Assembly: GCF_004331675.1 (NCBI RefSeq)
Contig: NZ_SJSN01000013.1
Coordinates: 86,799 to 150,798, forward strand
Length of the DNA stretch: 64,000 nt
Source: Pedobacter frigidisoli
Lineage (GTDB): Bacteria; Bacteroidota; Bacteroidia; Sphingobacteriales; Sphingobacteriaceae
Reading direction: 5' to 3'
Part shown: positions 10,384 to 19,257 of the stretch, one piece after another
How the letters are laid out: every line of letters starts with the position of its first letter
Position numbering within the stretch: the first letter of the stretch is position 1
Notes under the pieces: model-generated
What the model was told of the DNA's origin: nothing
What the model saw: only the letters and a program-made list of their open reading frames with translations
The model's database searches: none
Position numbers and translations under genes: made by a program

Positions 10384-11820
10384 ATGTTGCAAATGAAAAA
10401 ATATATACAAAATTCCTTATTAATGCTAATGGTAATTTTTGGGCTAAGTGGCTGCAAAAATGTCATGGATGAGCATGTTGAGGTAGTCAATGCAGATAAC
10501 ACAATTGATCTTGTACAGAAAATAGCTGCTCAACCGAACTTAAGCAAGTTTAGCGAATATGTAAAAAGTACAGGATATGATCAGTTACTTTCATCTTCTC
10601 AAAACTATACCGTTTGGGCACCCACAAACGAAGCGCTGGCAACATTAAACGCTTCCATTACTGGCGATGCTGCAAAATTGAAAGACTTTGTTGCCAACCA
10701 TATTGCCCTTACTACAATTGCGGCATCAAAAAGCCCGATGGATACGGCAAGAGTGAGTTTAATCAATAAAAAATATGCCACCATTATAGGCGATAAATTC
10801 GAAGAAGCGACCATTGTTGGAGCAGGAAAATTTGTTAAAAATGGTGCCTTATATATTTTGGATAAACCAGTTCCAACGAAATTAAATGTATGGGATTATA
10901 TGCTGACCAGCACCGATGCGCCATTGCAAACCAATTACATCAGCAATATTTCTACCATGGTTATCGATTCTGCAAATGCAACCATTATCGGTTATAGCAG
11001 TTTAGGTAGGCCAATATTTGCGCCAAATCCGCCAATGGTTTCGAGAAATGCTTATTGGAGTACAGTTGCAGATTTAAGAACCGAAAGTCAGCAATTTACT
11101 TTCTTTATGCTTCAAGATCCCGCATTTACAAGTGAAGCAAATAGACTAACACCGTATTTTTCAATCAATGATAAATTTTCCTTAGTTCGTGATTTTACCG
11201 TTAGGGGATTATATACTCAAGATAAATTACCTGATACATTGTTATCTACAAGAGGCGTTAAAATCCCAATTTCTAAGGCATCGATAGTAAAATCTTACCG
11301 GGCCAGTAATGGCATCGTTTATGTCATGAGCGCCTTGCCGTTCAGAATAAAAGATAAAGTACCAGTTTTTAAGATTGAGGGAGAAAGTCCGAATAGTTTC
11401 AGAACTGATAAGACAGGAAATACACTTTACCGGTTAAAATTGGATAACAATGGTCTAGCTTATAAAGATATTGAGGTCTATAATCATGCTTTCGCAGAAT
11501 ATTATGTAGAGTATTTTAAAACGGCAGTTCCGCTGGTTAAATATAAGGTTTATGCAAGGGCAATTTCTGGAGGCATAGGCGATTCTCAGGTAGCTAATTT
11601 TACGCAACGTTATTTCATCCAAAACCCAACAACACTTGCTTACGATCTTTTTGCCACGCAAATAGTAACGCCATTAAATTACAATGAGGTTTATTTAGGT
11701 GATTTTACACCCCAACAATTTGGATCGCTCAGCTTAAGATTAACCGCTGCTAATAGTACAGCAGTAAATGTAAATACGCTCATCTTGGATTATTTGAGGT
11801 TCGAACCTATTCTTCCTTAA
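10384..11820 (+). CDS. FAS1 lipoprotein with C-terminal beta-sandwich (second copy)
   Basis: The 478-residue lipoprotein has Cys24 in the lipobox LSGC; an ATG three codons downstream (10393) is an alternative start. The first FAS1 module (about 40-165) has YTVWAPTNEAL and GALYILDKPV, and a second degenerate FAS1 region (about 170-330) ends with NGIVYVMSALPF. The C-terminal 140 residues form a beta-rich domain with VEYFKTAVPLVKYKVYARA and a terminal ILDYLRFEPILP, similar in style to the end of the FAS1 protein just upstream. The two probably arose by duplication, or act as a pair serving the SusC encoded 29 bp downstream. Confidence 0.8.
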   Translation: MLQMKKYIQNSLLMLMVIFGLSGCKNVMDEHVEVVNADNTIDLVQKIAAQPNLSKFSEYVKSTGYDQLLSSSQNYTVWAPTNEALATLNASITGDAAKLKDFVANHIALTTIAASKSPMDTARVSLINKKYATIIGDKFEEATIVGAGKFVKNGALYILDKPVPTKLNVWDYMLTSTDAPLQTNYISNISTMVIDSANATIIGYSSLGRPIFAPNPPMVSRNAYWSTVADLRTESQQFTFFMLQDPAFTSEANRLTPYFSINDKFSLVRDFTVRGLYTQDKLPDTLLSTRGVKIPISKASIVKSYRASNGIVYVMSALPFRIKDKVPVFKIEGESPNSFRTDKTGNTLYRLKLDNNGLAYKDIEVYNHAFAEYYVEYFKTAVPLVKYKVYARAISGGIGDSQVANFTQRYFIQNPTTLAYDLFATQIVTPLNYNEVYLGDFTPQQFGSLSLRLTAANSTAVNVNTLILDYLRFEPILP

Positions 11821-11849
11821 TCAAATAAATCTGACTCAAAAAACTGACT

Positions 11850-14800
11850 ATGCATAATTTTACCATTATAAAAAAAGGAATTACACTAGCACTATTTTGC
11901 TTTATGTTTTCTGCTGCAACCTTTGCACAGCAAACCGATACCAGCCAATATAGTACCGATACCACAACCGTTAAGGTGAAGCAGAAAAAATTGGTAGGCC
12001 AAAAAATAACTGGATTAGTTGTAGATGGATACACCAATAAACCAATAACCGGTGCCAAACTTACCGTTGTCGATTTCTCTGGCGCATTAACCGACGATAA
12101 AGGCCGGTTTAATATCGTGGTACCCGATTTTAATGCCACTATTTTAATCAGCAATACTGGTTATCACACAAAATTATTGCCTGTACATAAAGGCAAGTTA
12201 ACGACCATTAAAATCTATCCAACAAATTATAATTCCCTATTTACCGAAGTGGTATTGCCATCAGGCACGCAGAATGTTGCTCGTTCAACCTCTGCTATAA
12301 GTTCTGTAAATCCACAAGGTGGATGGAATGTGAATTCTGAATCTCCAGATGGGTTTTTGCAGGGAAAATTGGCTGGGGTTAATTCCATCAGAAGATCGGG
12401 TACGCCAGGTATTGGTGCAGGTCTTTTTGTTCGCGGTTTTACCTCTCTATATGCCACTAATCAACCCTTATATGTTGTTGATGGAATGGTTTATGATGCA
12501 AATGCTTATGGAACATCGTTAACAACGGGACATAGAAATAATCCACTTCAATTTATTGATGTAAGGGATATTGAAAGCATCAGTTTGATAAAAGATGCAG
12601 CTGCAGCGGCAGTTTATGGAACGAAGGCTGCCAATGGTGTAATGGTAATTACCACGAACCATGCAAAGGATTTGGCCACGGCTATCGATTTTTCTGCCTA
12701 TAGCGGCTTTAATCTTGTTCCTCGCCAACTTCCGGTAATGAATGTGGGTGATTTTAGAACTTATTTATCTGATGTGTTAAAAAGTCAGGGTTTGAGTAGT
12801 GGCGCAATTGCCGCCTTGCCTTATATGAATGATAATCCAGATCCAATTGCAAATCCTACTTACCAAATGTATCATCAAAATACAGATTGGCAAAAACAGG
12901 TTTTTAAAAGCAGCTTCGATCAAACTTATTTTTTAAAGGTTAGCGGTGGAGATAACATTGCAAAATATGCACTTTCAGCAGGCTATTCAAAAGATAAAAG
13001 TGTTCTCGATTCTACCAATAACACGAAATACACGATGCGTTTTAATAGTGATTTAAACCTAACTAAAAAGCTAACCGCAAACACTAATCTTTCCTTTAGT
13101 TATACAGAGCAAAGATTAAAAGATCAAGGCTTATCAACCCGTACCAACCCAATATTTTTAGCGTTGGTTAAAGCGCCTTTTATGGGTGTAAACGAAATTA
13201 GTGCTTTGGGTGCAGTTTCGCCAAACTTGGCCGAGGCCGATACCTTAGGCGTGAGTAACCCGAGGGCATTAATCGAAAAGGGATTGAATCAGAAGAAAGC
13301 ATATCGTTTTTTCGGCAATATTATTTTCGATTATCAGTTTACCAAAAGCTTTAAGGTATCCAATTTAACAGGCGTAACTTACGATAAAACGCAAGAGACG
13401 TTGTTTATCCCTAGAAAAGGTGTTACCAACGAAATTTTGCCAACAACCATTGGCGATAGTAAATTGGGTTCGCAGGTAATCAGGTATTTCAGTGTTTTTG
13501 ATGATTTCCATTTTACCTACAACAAAACCATTGCTAAAAACCACAACTTACATGTGGCCTTAGGTACACGTTTTTCTCAAAACCAAAGCGAGCAGGATTT
13601 TGCAATAGGCTACAATTCTGCAACAGATGTTTTAATCAGCATAGGAAATAGTAATGCTGCCTTAAGATATTTTGGTGGAGATATTGGCAGATGGAGTACA
13701 TTAAATACTTATTTAACTGGAGATTATAGCTACAAAGATAAATACTACCTAAGCTTTGCCTTAGCAGCCGATGCTTCATCACGTTTCGGGAAAAGAGATA
13801 TTTCATCAACAGCACGTTACGTGGGTGGTTATGGATTGGATATCGCTGGCGGAAAAACAGCATTGTTACCAGCTTTAAGTGCCGCTTGGTTAATTTCTTC
13901 AGAAGATTTTATGAAGAATTACAAAGGCATCGATCTATTAAAGTTTAGAATGAGCTACGGTTTGGTAGGTAATGATGATATTGGTAACTACAATAACAGG
14001 CAGTACTATGTTTCTCAAAATCTTTTAGGCCTGCAGGGAACAGTTAGGGGTAATATTGCCAATCCAAATATCCAATGGGAGCAAATTGCAAAATTCAATA
14101 CCGGTTTAGATGCGGCTTTTTTTAACGAACGCTTAAGCTTCAGTTTAGATTATTACGTACACAAAACCAGCAAAATGCTTACCTATGTTCCGGTGGCGTC
14201 AGTTGGTGGTATAAATTCTTACATCGATAATCAAGGTGGAATGACGACCTCGGGCTTAGATTTTAGCTTGAACGGAAGAATTACTAACAAAACATTTAAG
14301 TGGGATTTGGGCTTAACCCTTGGAACCTACAAAAATGATATTGATAAGTTGCCAAATGGAAAAGATATCTTAACGAGTTACGCCAATGGCACTTACCTCA
14401 CGAGAGTAGGCCAAACAGCAAACCTATTTTATGGCCAACGTACCAATGGCGTTTATGCTACAGATGCCGAAGCTACTGCATCAGGATTATCAATTGTAAA
14501 TCCTGCAGGCCTAACTGTTCCATTTAAAGGTGGCGATATGAGGTTTGTTGATACCAATGGCGATAAAATTATCAATGCTGCCGATCGCGTGGTGATTGGA
14601 GATCCAAATCCAGATATCTATGGAAGCATCAACAATACATTTGGTTACAAAAACTGGACTTTAGATGTCTTGGTATCTTTCGTAGCCGGAAACGACATTT
14701 ACAATTATACCCGTTCGATGTTGGAATCTGGAAGTACTTATTACAACCAAACAGATATTTTAAGGAACCGTTGGAGAGGTGAGGGGCAAGTTACCAATGT

Positions 14801-15098
14801 ACCGAAAGCTGCTTACGGCGATCCGATGGGGAATGCACAGTTTTCTGATCGTTGGATTGAAGATGGTTCGTACTTACGCTTGCGCACCGTAAACTTAACT
14901 TACAATGTGCCTATAAAAGCCAAGGCCATTAAATATGCTAAAGTTTACGCTACGGGAAATAATTTATTTACGCTAACCAATTATTTAGGATACGATCCTG
15001 AGTTTAGTGCCTCGGGTAGTATTTTCACTCAAGGTGTTGATACCACTTTAGAGCCACAGTTCAGATCGGTACAGTTGGGTGTTAGAATTGGTTTATAA
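11850..15098 (+). CDS. SusC/RagA-type TonB-dependent transporter (second of block)
   Basis: The 1082-residue protein has a signal peptide to about residue 26 (ending FAQQ). A short low-complexity Thr/Asp/Lys linker precedes a carboxypeptidase-regulatory-like domain (about 50-125), then a plug with FLQGKLAGVNSIRRSGTPG, LYVVDGMVYDANAYG and LIKDAAAAAVYGTKAANGV (about 170-270), and a beta-barrel ending in QLGVRIGL. It is clearly divergent from the SusC at 3.8 kb, for example RGFTSLYATNQPL in place of RGTSSINGAVDPL, so it may take a different product of the same polymer. It pairs with the SusD that follows after 3 bp. Confidence 0.95.
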   Translation: MHNFTIIKKGITLALFCFMFSAATFAQQTDTSQYSTDTTTVKVKQKKLVGQKITGLVVDGYTNKPITGAKLTVVDFSGALTDDKGRFNIVVPDFNATILISNTGYHTKLLPVHKGKLTTIKIYPTNYNSLFTEVVLPSGTQNVARSTSAISSVNPQGGWNVNSESPDGFLQGKLAGVNSIRRSGTPGIGAGLFVRGFTSLYATNQPLYVVDGMVYDANAYGTSLTTGHRNNPLQFIDVRDIESISLIKDAAAAAVYGTKAANGVMVITTNHAKDLATAIDFSAYSGFNLVPRQLPVMNVGDFRTYLSDVLKSQGLSSGAIAALPYMNDNPDPIANPTYQMYHQNTDWQKQVFKSSFDQTYFLKVSGGDNIAKYALSAGYSKDKSVLDSTNNTKYTMRFNSDLNLTKKLTANTNLSFSYTEQRLKDQGLSTRTNPIFLALVKAPFMGVNEISALGAVSPNLAEADTLGVSNPRALIEKGLNQKKAYRFFGNIIFDYQFTKSFKVSNLTGVTYDKTQETLFIPRKGVTNEILPTTIGDSKLGSQVIRYFSVFDDFHFTYNKTIAKNHNLHVALGTRFSQNQSEQDFAIGYNSATDVLISIGNSNAALRYFGGDIGRWSTLNTYLTGDYSYKDKYYLSFALAADASSRFGKRDISSTARYVGGYGLDIAGGKTALLPALSAAWLISSEDFMKNYKGIDLLKFRMSYGLVGNDDIGNYNNRQYYVSQNLLGLQGTVRGNIANPNIQWEQIAKFNTGLDAAFFNERLSFSLDYYVHKTSKMLTYVPVASVGGINSYIDNQGGMTTSGLDFSLNGRITNKTFKWDLGLTLGTYKNDIDKLPNGKDILTSYANGTYLTRVGQTANLFYGQRTNGVYATDAEATASGLSIVNPAGLTVPFKGGDMRFVDTNGDKIINAADRVVIGDPNPDIYGSINNTFGYKNWTLDVLVSFVAGNDIYNYTRSMLESGSTYYNQTDILRNRWRGEGQVTNVPKAAYGDPMGNAQFSDRWIEDGSYLRLRTVNLTYNVPIKAKAIKYAKVYATGNNLFTLTNYLGYDPEFSASGSIFTQGVDTTLEPQFRSVQLGVRIGL

Positions 15099-15101
15099 TT
15101 A

Positions 15102-16877
15102 ATGATTTATAAAAAGATGAAGATGGATTTTAATAAAAAAGTTATTGCAGTTTTAGCGGTAGCCCTGCTTGCAACAGGTTCATGGTCTTGCAAGAAAATA
15201 ATCGACGAAGCACCAGAAACTACACTCGATATTACGAATGCCTATCGCAATTCTACAGATGCTGATGCGGCGGTAATTGGTATTTATGGTCAGTTTTTGG
15301 CCTTACAAAAGACTTACATTTTACAAAATGAGCTTCGAGCAGATTTGGTAGATGTAACTCCAAATGCTGATCCGTACTTAAAACAATTATCTAACCATAC
15401 CACAACTAAAGATAATCCTTATGTAGATCCAAGGCCATATTATCAGGTGATTTTAAATTGTAATGATGCCCTAAAAAACTTTAAATTAATGCGTGATGAT
15501 TTTCGGATGAGTGTAGATGATTACAACAAACATTATTCTGATATTGGCGCTTTAAGGAGTTGGATCTACCTGCAATTGGGTATTCAATACGGTAACGTTC
15601 CTTATATTACCGAACCTGTAGAAAATGTAGAGGATATTAAAAATTTAAGTGCTTTTCCAAGAATTCCACTTGATCAACTTTTAACGAAATTGATAGATTT
15701 TACCGAAAAGCTGCCTTATAAAGAAGTATATGCCTATCCAGCGGGAAATCCATTGGTGGTTACTATCGATGGAAACAATACGCAGAAGCTATTTATTTGC
15801 AAGCCTTTCGTGCTAGCAGATCTTTATTTATGGAATAATAACTATACCAAAGCCGCAGAAAATTATCAGAAAGTAATGGATAGCGAAAATAATAATACCA
15901 ACATCAACGTATCTTTTAATGCTTATAAAGTTGGCTTTTATGCTGGTGGTGCCACCTATGATCCGTATTCTGACAACGCAGTAAGGTATGGAAGAGCGCA
16001 AGATGAATCTTCATTACTTACGGAAAGTGGTTGGAGAAATATTTTCACTTTACCAAATAGCTCCACAACCTACAACACAGAATGGCTGTGGGGAATTCCT
16101 TACAGTGCAAATTTCAAACCTGGAAATCCAATGATTGAATTGTGTTCTCAAGCTTTTGGGAAGTACTTGATTAAGCCATCACAATCATCAATTGATAATT
16201 GGAATGCGCAAAGACAATATAACGGAATTCCTTACGATGCAAGGGGACGATTATCATACTCTACCTCAATTGCTGGTCCTGTTATTACCAAATTAACTGA
16301 TAATATTATTCCAGCTACAAATTTTAATAAGATTGGCAAATGGGGTCTTTACCGTGCAGCCTTACTTCATTTACGCTACTCGGAAGCTGCAAACAGAGAT
16401 GGGAAAGGTAAATTAAGTTGGGCCTTATTAAATATTGGAATTGCAAATACCTTTTATGTGGGTACCTATTTAAATGGCGCTAAATCTCCGGTTTCTTTTG
16501 ATGAAATTAACACCATGCAAACGCCTTATGCTGCTCCATATTATTTTGATGCAAGAAGTAATGGTGATTATAAAAGCCCTTGGTATCGCAATACAGGAAT
16601 ACGAGGCAGGGCAGGTGTAACCGCTTTGGATGTGAGTTTGCAAAATGATGTAACTGGTTTGGAAGGTAAATTAATTGATGAAGGTGCGTTAGAATTAGCT
16701 TTCGAGGGTAACCGTTGGCCAGATCTTTTACGTATTGCAAGGAGACAAAATAATCCTGCTTTTCTTGCAGAGCGAGTTTACCAAAAGCTACTGAAAGCTG
16801 GCGATCCAAATGCAGGTGCAGCCAGAGCAAAGTTAATGACTCCATCAAATTGGTATTTGCCATTTGATTGGAATTAG
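15102..16877 (+). CDS. SusD/RagB-family lipoprotein (second of block)
   Basis: The 591-residue protein has a lipoprotein signal with Cys30 in GSWSCKK when counted from the ATG at 15102; ATGs at 15117 and 15123 would give a more typical short signal peptide. The RagB-like C-terminal signature reads LIDEGALELAFEGNRWPDLLRIARR (about 527-551), followed by a terminal WYLPFDWN. It is about 100 residues longer than the first SusD, mainly in the middle. It is the last gene of the block and is followed by a clear terminator. Confidence 0.93.
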   Translation: MIYKKMKMDFNKKVIAVLAVALLATGSWSCKKIIDEAPETTLDITNAYRNSTDADAAVIGIYGQFLALQKTYILQNELRADLVDVTPNADPYLKQLSNHTTTKDNPYVDPRPYYQVILNCNDALKNFKLMRDDFRMSVDDYNKHYSDIGALRSWIYLQLGIQYGNVPYITEPVENVEDIKNLSAFPRIPLDQLLTKLIDFTEKLPYKEVYAYPAGNPLVVTIDGNNTQKLFICKPFVLADLYLWNNNYTKAAENYQKVMDSENNNTNINVSFNAYKVGFYAGGATYDPYSDNAVRYGRAQDESSLLTESGWRNIFTLPNSSTTYNTEWLWGIPYSANFKPGNPMIELCSQAFGKYLIKPSQSSIDNWNAQRQYNGIPYDARGRLSYSTSIAGPVITKLTDNIIPATNFNKIGKWGLYRAALLHLRYSEAANRDGKGKLSWALLNIGIANTFYVGTYLNGAKSPVSFDEINTMQTPYAAPYYFDARSNGDYKSPWYRNTGIRGRAGVTALDVSLQNDVTGLEGKLIDEGALELAFEGNRWPDLLRIARRQNNPAFLAERVYQKLLKAGDPNAGAARAKLMTPSNWYLPFDWN

Positions 16878-16897
16878 TGATTTTTTTTACGTCAATT

Positions 16898-16930
16898 AAG
16901 CCTCCATTTATAAATTAAGTGGAGGCTTTT
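16898..16930 (+). terminator. Rho-independent terminator ending the FAS1/SusCD block
   Basis: Perfect 9-bp stem AAGCCTCCA (16898-16906) / TGGAGGCTT (16920-16928), followed by TTTTT-rich sequence. Confidence 0.85.
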
Positions 16931-17033
16931 TATGTTTAGCGATTATGTGATGAATTTACTGATTCAATAGGAGCTATCGGATTAATTTGGGAAGACGGCT
17001 ATTCATAGTCGGTTTTCTATACTACATGTCAAA

Positions 17034-17128
17034 CCACCACGTCATGCTGAACTTGATTCAGCATCTTTCATGCTAGGCGTTCATATTATCTAGATTCTGA
17101 ATCAAGTTCAGGAAGACGACCGTTCATG
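17034..17128 (+). repeat. 95-bp dispersed repeat, copy A
   Basis: It is nearly identical to 17315-17409. It contains a perfect 15-bp inverted repeat, CTGAACTTGATTCAG (17047-17061) and CTGAATCAAGTTCAG (17097-17111), so the transcript or single strand can fold into a long hairpin. Confidence 0.85.
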
Positions 17129-17199
17129 TTTAGTTTTTTAATCTATCAGTTTGTCATTTCTTTTAACAAGTGGTTAACCATCCTGCCTAGCCACATCGT

Positions 17200-17280
17200 C
17201 ATTCTCGTGTATGCGGGAATCTTATAACTTTAGTTGTTTCTAACCGCATTAAGATTCCCAATTAAGTTGGGAATGACAAC
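17200..17280 (+). repeat. Palindromic intergenic element between the two 95-bp repeats
   Basis: It contains GGGAATCTTA (17215-17224) and its complement TAAGATTCCC (17250-17259), plus an inner hairpin TTCCCAA/TTGGGAA (17255-17272). A fragment like its start (ATTCTGATGTATGCGG) recurs near 17458. The remainder of 16931-17496 shows no gene. Confidence 0.65.
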
Positions 17281-17314
17281 TGTTCTTTTTCGGGTTTCTA
17301 TTCTTTATGCCTAA

Positions 17315-17409
17315 CCACCACGTCATGCTGAACTTGATTCAGCATCTTTCATGCTAGGCGTTCATATTATTTAGATCCTGAATCAAGTTCAGGAAGACGA
17401 CCGTTCATG
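17315..17409 (+). repeat. 95-bp dispersed repeat, copy B
   Basis: This is the direct repeat of 17034-17128 at an offset of 281 bp, with only about two substitutions, in the gap between two convergent transcription units. Confidence 0.85.
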
Positions 17410-17496
17410 CTAGGTTCTTTAACTGATCGGTTCTAGCGTTTCACTTAGCCACATCGTTATTCTGATGTATGCGGAACAACCACTAACATCAGCTCC

Positions 17497-19161
17497 CTAC
17501 CAATCCAATTTCAATAGAATTACACCTTGTCGATTTAATTCAAATTGAAGATTTTCTGCTGTTTTGAATTTACTGGGCTTGCCTACCATTTTCAATTGCC
17601 CCGCCTTTTCTAACTGAGCAATTTGTTTAGCATCTGGGTTTTGTGGCGATCCCATTTTTTTCCAAGCCTCGTAAGAATTGCTATTCTCGTTATCTATTTG
17701 ATATTTGGTGAGGGTTACCGTTTTAGTATTCAACCCATTTAGTTTCACAGAAATTAAATCCTTTGAAATGTTTTTATCTTCATCGTGATAATTCCAAATC
17801 ATTATCGCAGCATACTTTTCGTCTTTCGTGGCCAGCACACCTACATCGGTATCGGTTTTTCTGATGCTAGAATCCAGAATAGACTTTAGATTGTACATCC
17901 GATCGCTTTTCGCTTCAACACGATTACCTTTCATCAACCCAAACATTCTGAACACATTTAAAACTGGTTTATCTACGCCGTTAGTTGCCAAATCCCTAAA
18001 TCCAGCAAACCAAGGCTGGTTCTCAAATTCAAACGACCAAGTAACAGCACCTATAAGATTAATGGAGTATTTATCGGTTAGTTCATACAATCTTGCAAAT
18101 GATGCTGCGGTATAACTCGAATACATGGTTCCATTACGGTAAGCGTTTTCAGGATTCGTTGACATGCCGCAAGCCGCACAACCCTCAGGATCTGACTCGC
18201 CAATAATTACTGGAATATTCTTTAGCTGTGGATATTTATTGATGATGCGATAATTCGATTCGAAGTTTTTAAGCTGCGTTTTAATACTCATTACCACCGT
18301 TCCATTCACTACCCTTGGCGAACCTTTGGCATGAAAAAGAACGGCATCCAAAGGTGAACCAATCTTACCAGTAGCATAATTTGTATCCACCAAACAGTGC
18401 GAAATAAAAGCATCTAGGTATTTAGATCCACCTCCAGTTACATTTGCACCACCGATTTTAGCACTTGGTAAAGCTCGTTTTACACCATCAGCGGCATAAT
18501 CATATAACTTGAAAAAATCTTGCTGTGTTCCTTTCCAATAAGCACCATCGGGCTCGTTCCAAACTTCCCAATACCAGCTTTCAACCTCGGCTTTTCCATA
18601 TCTTTCCACGCTATGTTTTACCCATTCGTAAACCAGATTGCCCCACTTTTTATAGTCTTTTGGAGGATAAGCCCAGCCTGTTAAAATCTCATCGTAACGC
18701 ACACCAGGTTTCCATTTGTGTTGGTAAGGAATTGGATGAGTTGATAATGCTTCAGGCATAAAACCAATTTGAGCCAATGGTTTCATGCCTCTTTTTATAT
18801 AAGTGTCGAAAATCTGATCGATTATCTTCCAGTTGTAAATGGGATTTCCATTCGCATCTTCGGTGTAGGCATTTGTCGATCCCCATTTCAATGCAGGTGT
18901 TCCATCGCCAGATGTTAATAGGTTATGCGCTCGAACATACACGGGAACTGGACTTAATTTAGAAATTTCGGTTAATAGTTTCTGCCCATCTTTCATGTAA
19001 GTATAATTAGGTTCATCATAACCAAACCAAGCCCAAATTGGCTTCATTGGGGCTATATTTTTATCGAAATTTACTTCAATTGTAGCTTTTTTTTGTGCAA
19101 AACCAGTTTGAAATAAAACTTGAACCAGCACTAAGAGGAACACATATTTAGATTTCTTCAT
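17497..19161 (-). CDS. GH39-like glycoside hydrolase (xylosidase/arabinosidase type)
   Basis: The 554-residue protein has a signal peptide ending FAQ (residue 23). The TIM-barrel core carries the clan GH-A signature WEVWNEPDG, with Glu203 as predicted acid/base, and the later strand VIIGESDPEG, with Glu322 as predicted nucleophile; both match GH39. A C-terminal beta-sandwich covers about 440-554. The enzyme would remove beta-xylosyl or arabinosyl residues in the periplasm or at the surface. It is the last gene of the minus-strand PUL, 96 bp downstream of the GH43 gene. Substrate cannot be fixed from sequence alone. Confidence 0.85.
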   Translation of the reverse strand: MKKSKYVFLLVLVQVLFQTGFAQKKATIEVNFDKNIAPMKPIWAWFGYDEPNYTYMKDGQKLLTEISKLSPVPVYVRAHNLLTSGDGTPALKWGSTNAYTEDANGNPIYNWKIIDQIFDTYIKRGMKPLAQIGFMPEALSTHPIPYQHKWKPGVRYDEILTGWAYPPKDYKKWGNLVYEWVKHSVERYGKAEVESWYWEVWNEPDGAYWKGTQQDFFKLYDYAADGVKRALPSAKIGGANVTGGGSKYLDAFISHCLVDTNYATGKIGSPLDAVLFHAKGSPRVVNGTVVMSIKTQLKNFESNYRIINKYPQLKNIPVIIGESDPEGCAACGMSTNPENAYRNGTMYSSYTAASFARLYELTDKYSINLIGAVTWSFEFENQPWFAGFRDLATNGVDKPVLNVFRMFGLMKGNRVEAKSDRMYNLKSILDSSIRKTDTDVGVLATKDEKYAAIMIWNYHDEDKNISKDLISVKLNGLNTKTVTLTKYQIDNENSNSYEAWKKMGSPQNPDAKQIAQLEKAGQLKMVGKPSKFKTAENLQFELNRQGVILLKLDW

Positions 19162-19257
19162 TTTATGTAATGTTTAAAAATTTCTTTTTAAAATGCTGAT
19201 TATTCTTTGGTGATGAAGTGATCATTTGAAACTAAATAAATTTGTAAAATCTCATTT

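Noticed and set aside
11807..12154. Open frame on the - strand opposite the start of the second SusC
   Set aside because: It is a shadow of the real coding frame, with no recognisable protein features.
17020..17420. Possible CRISPR array from the repeated 95-bp units
   Set aside because: There are only two copies, they are too long and are separated by 186 bp of unrelated palindromic sequence; no cas gene is present.
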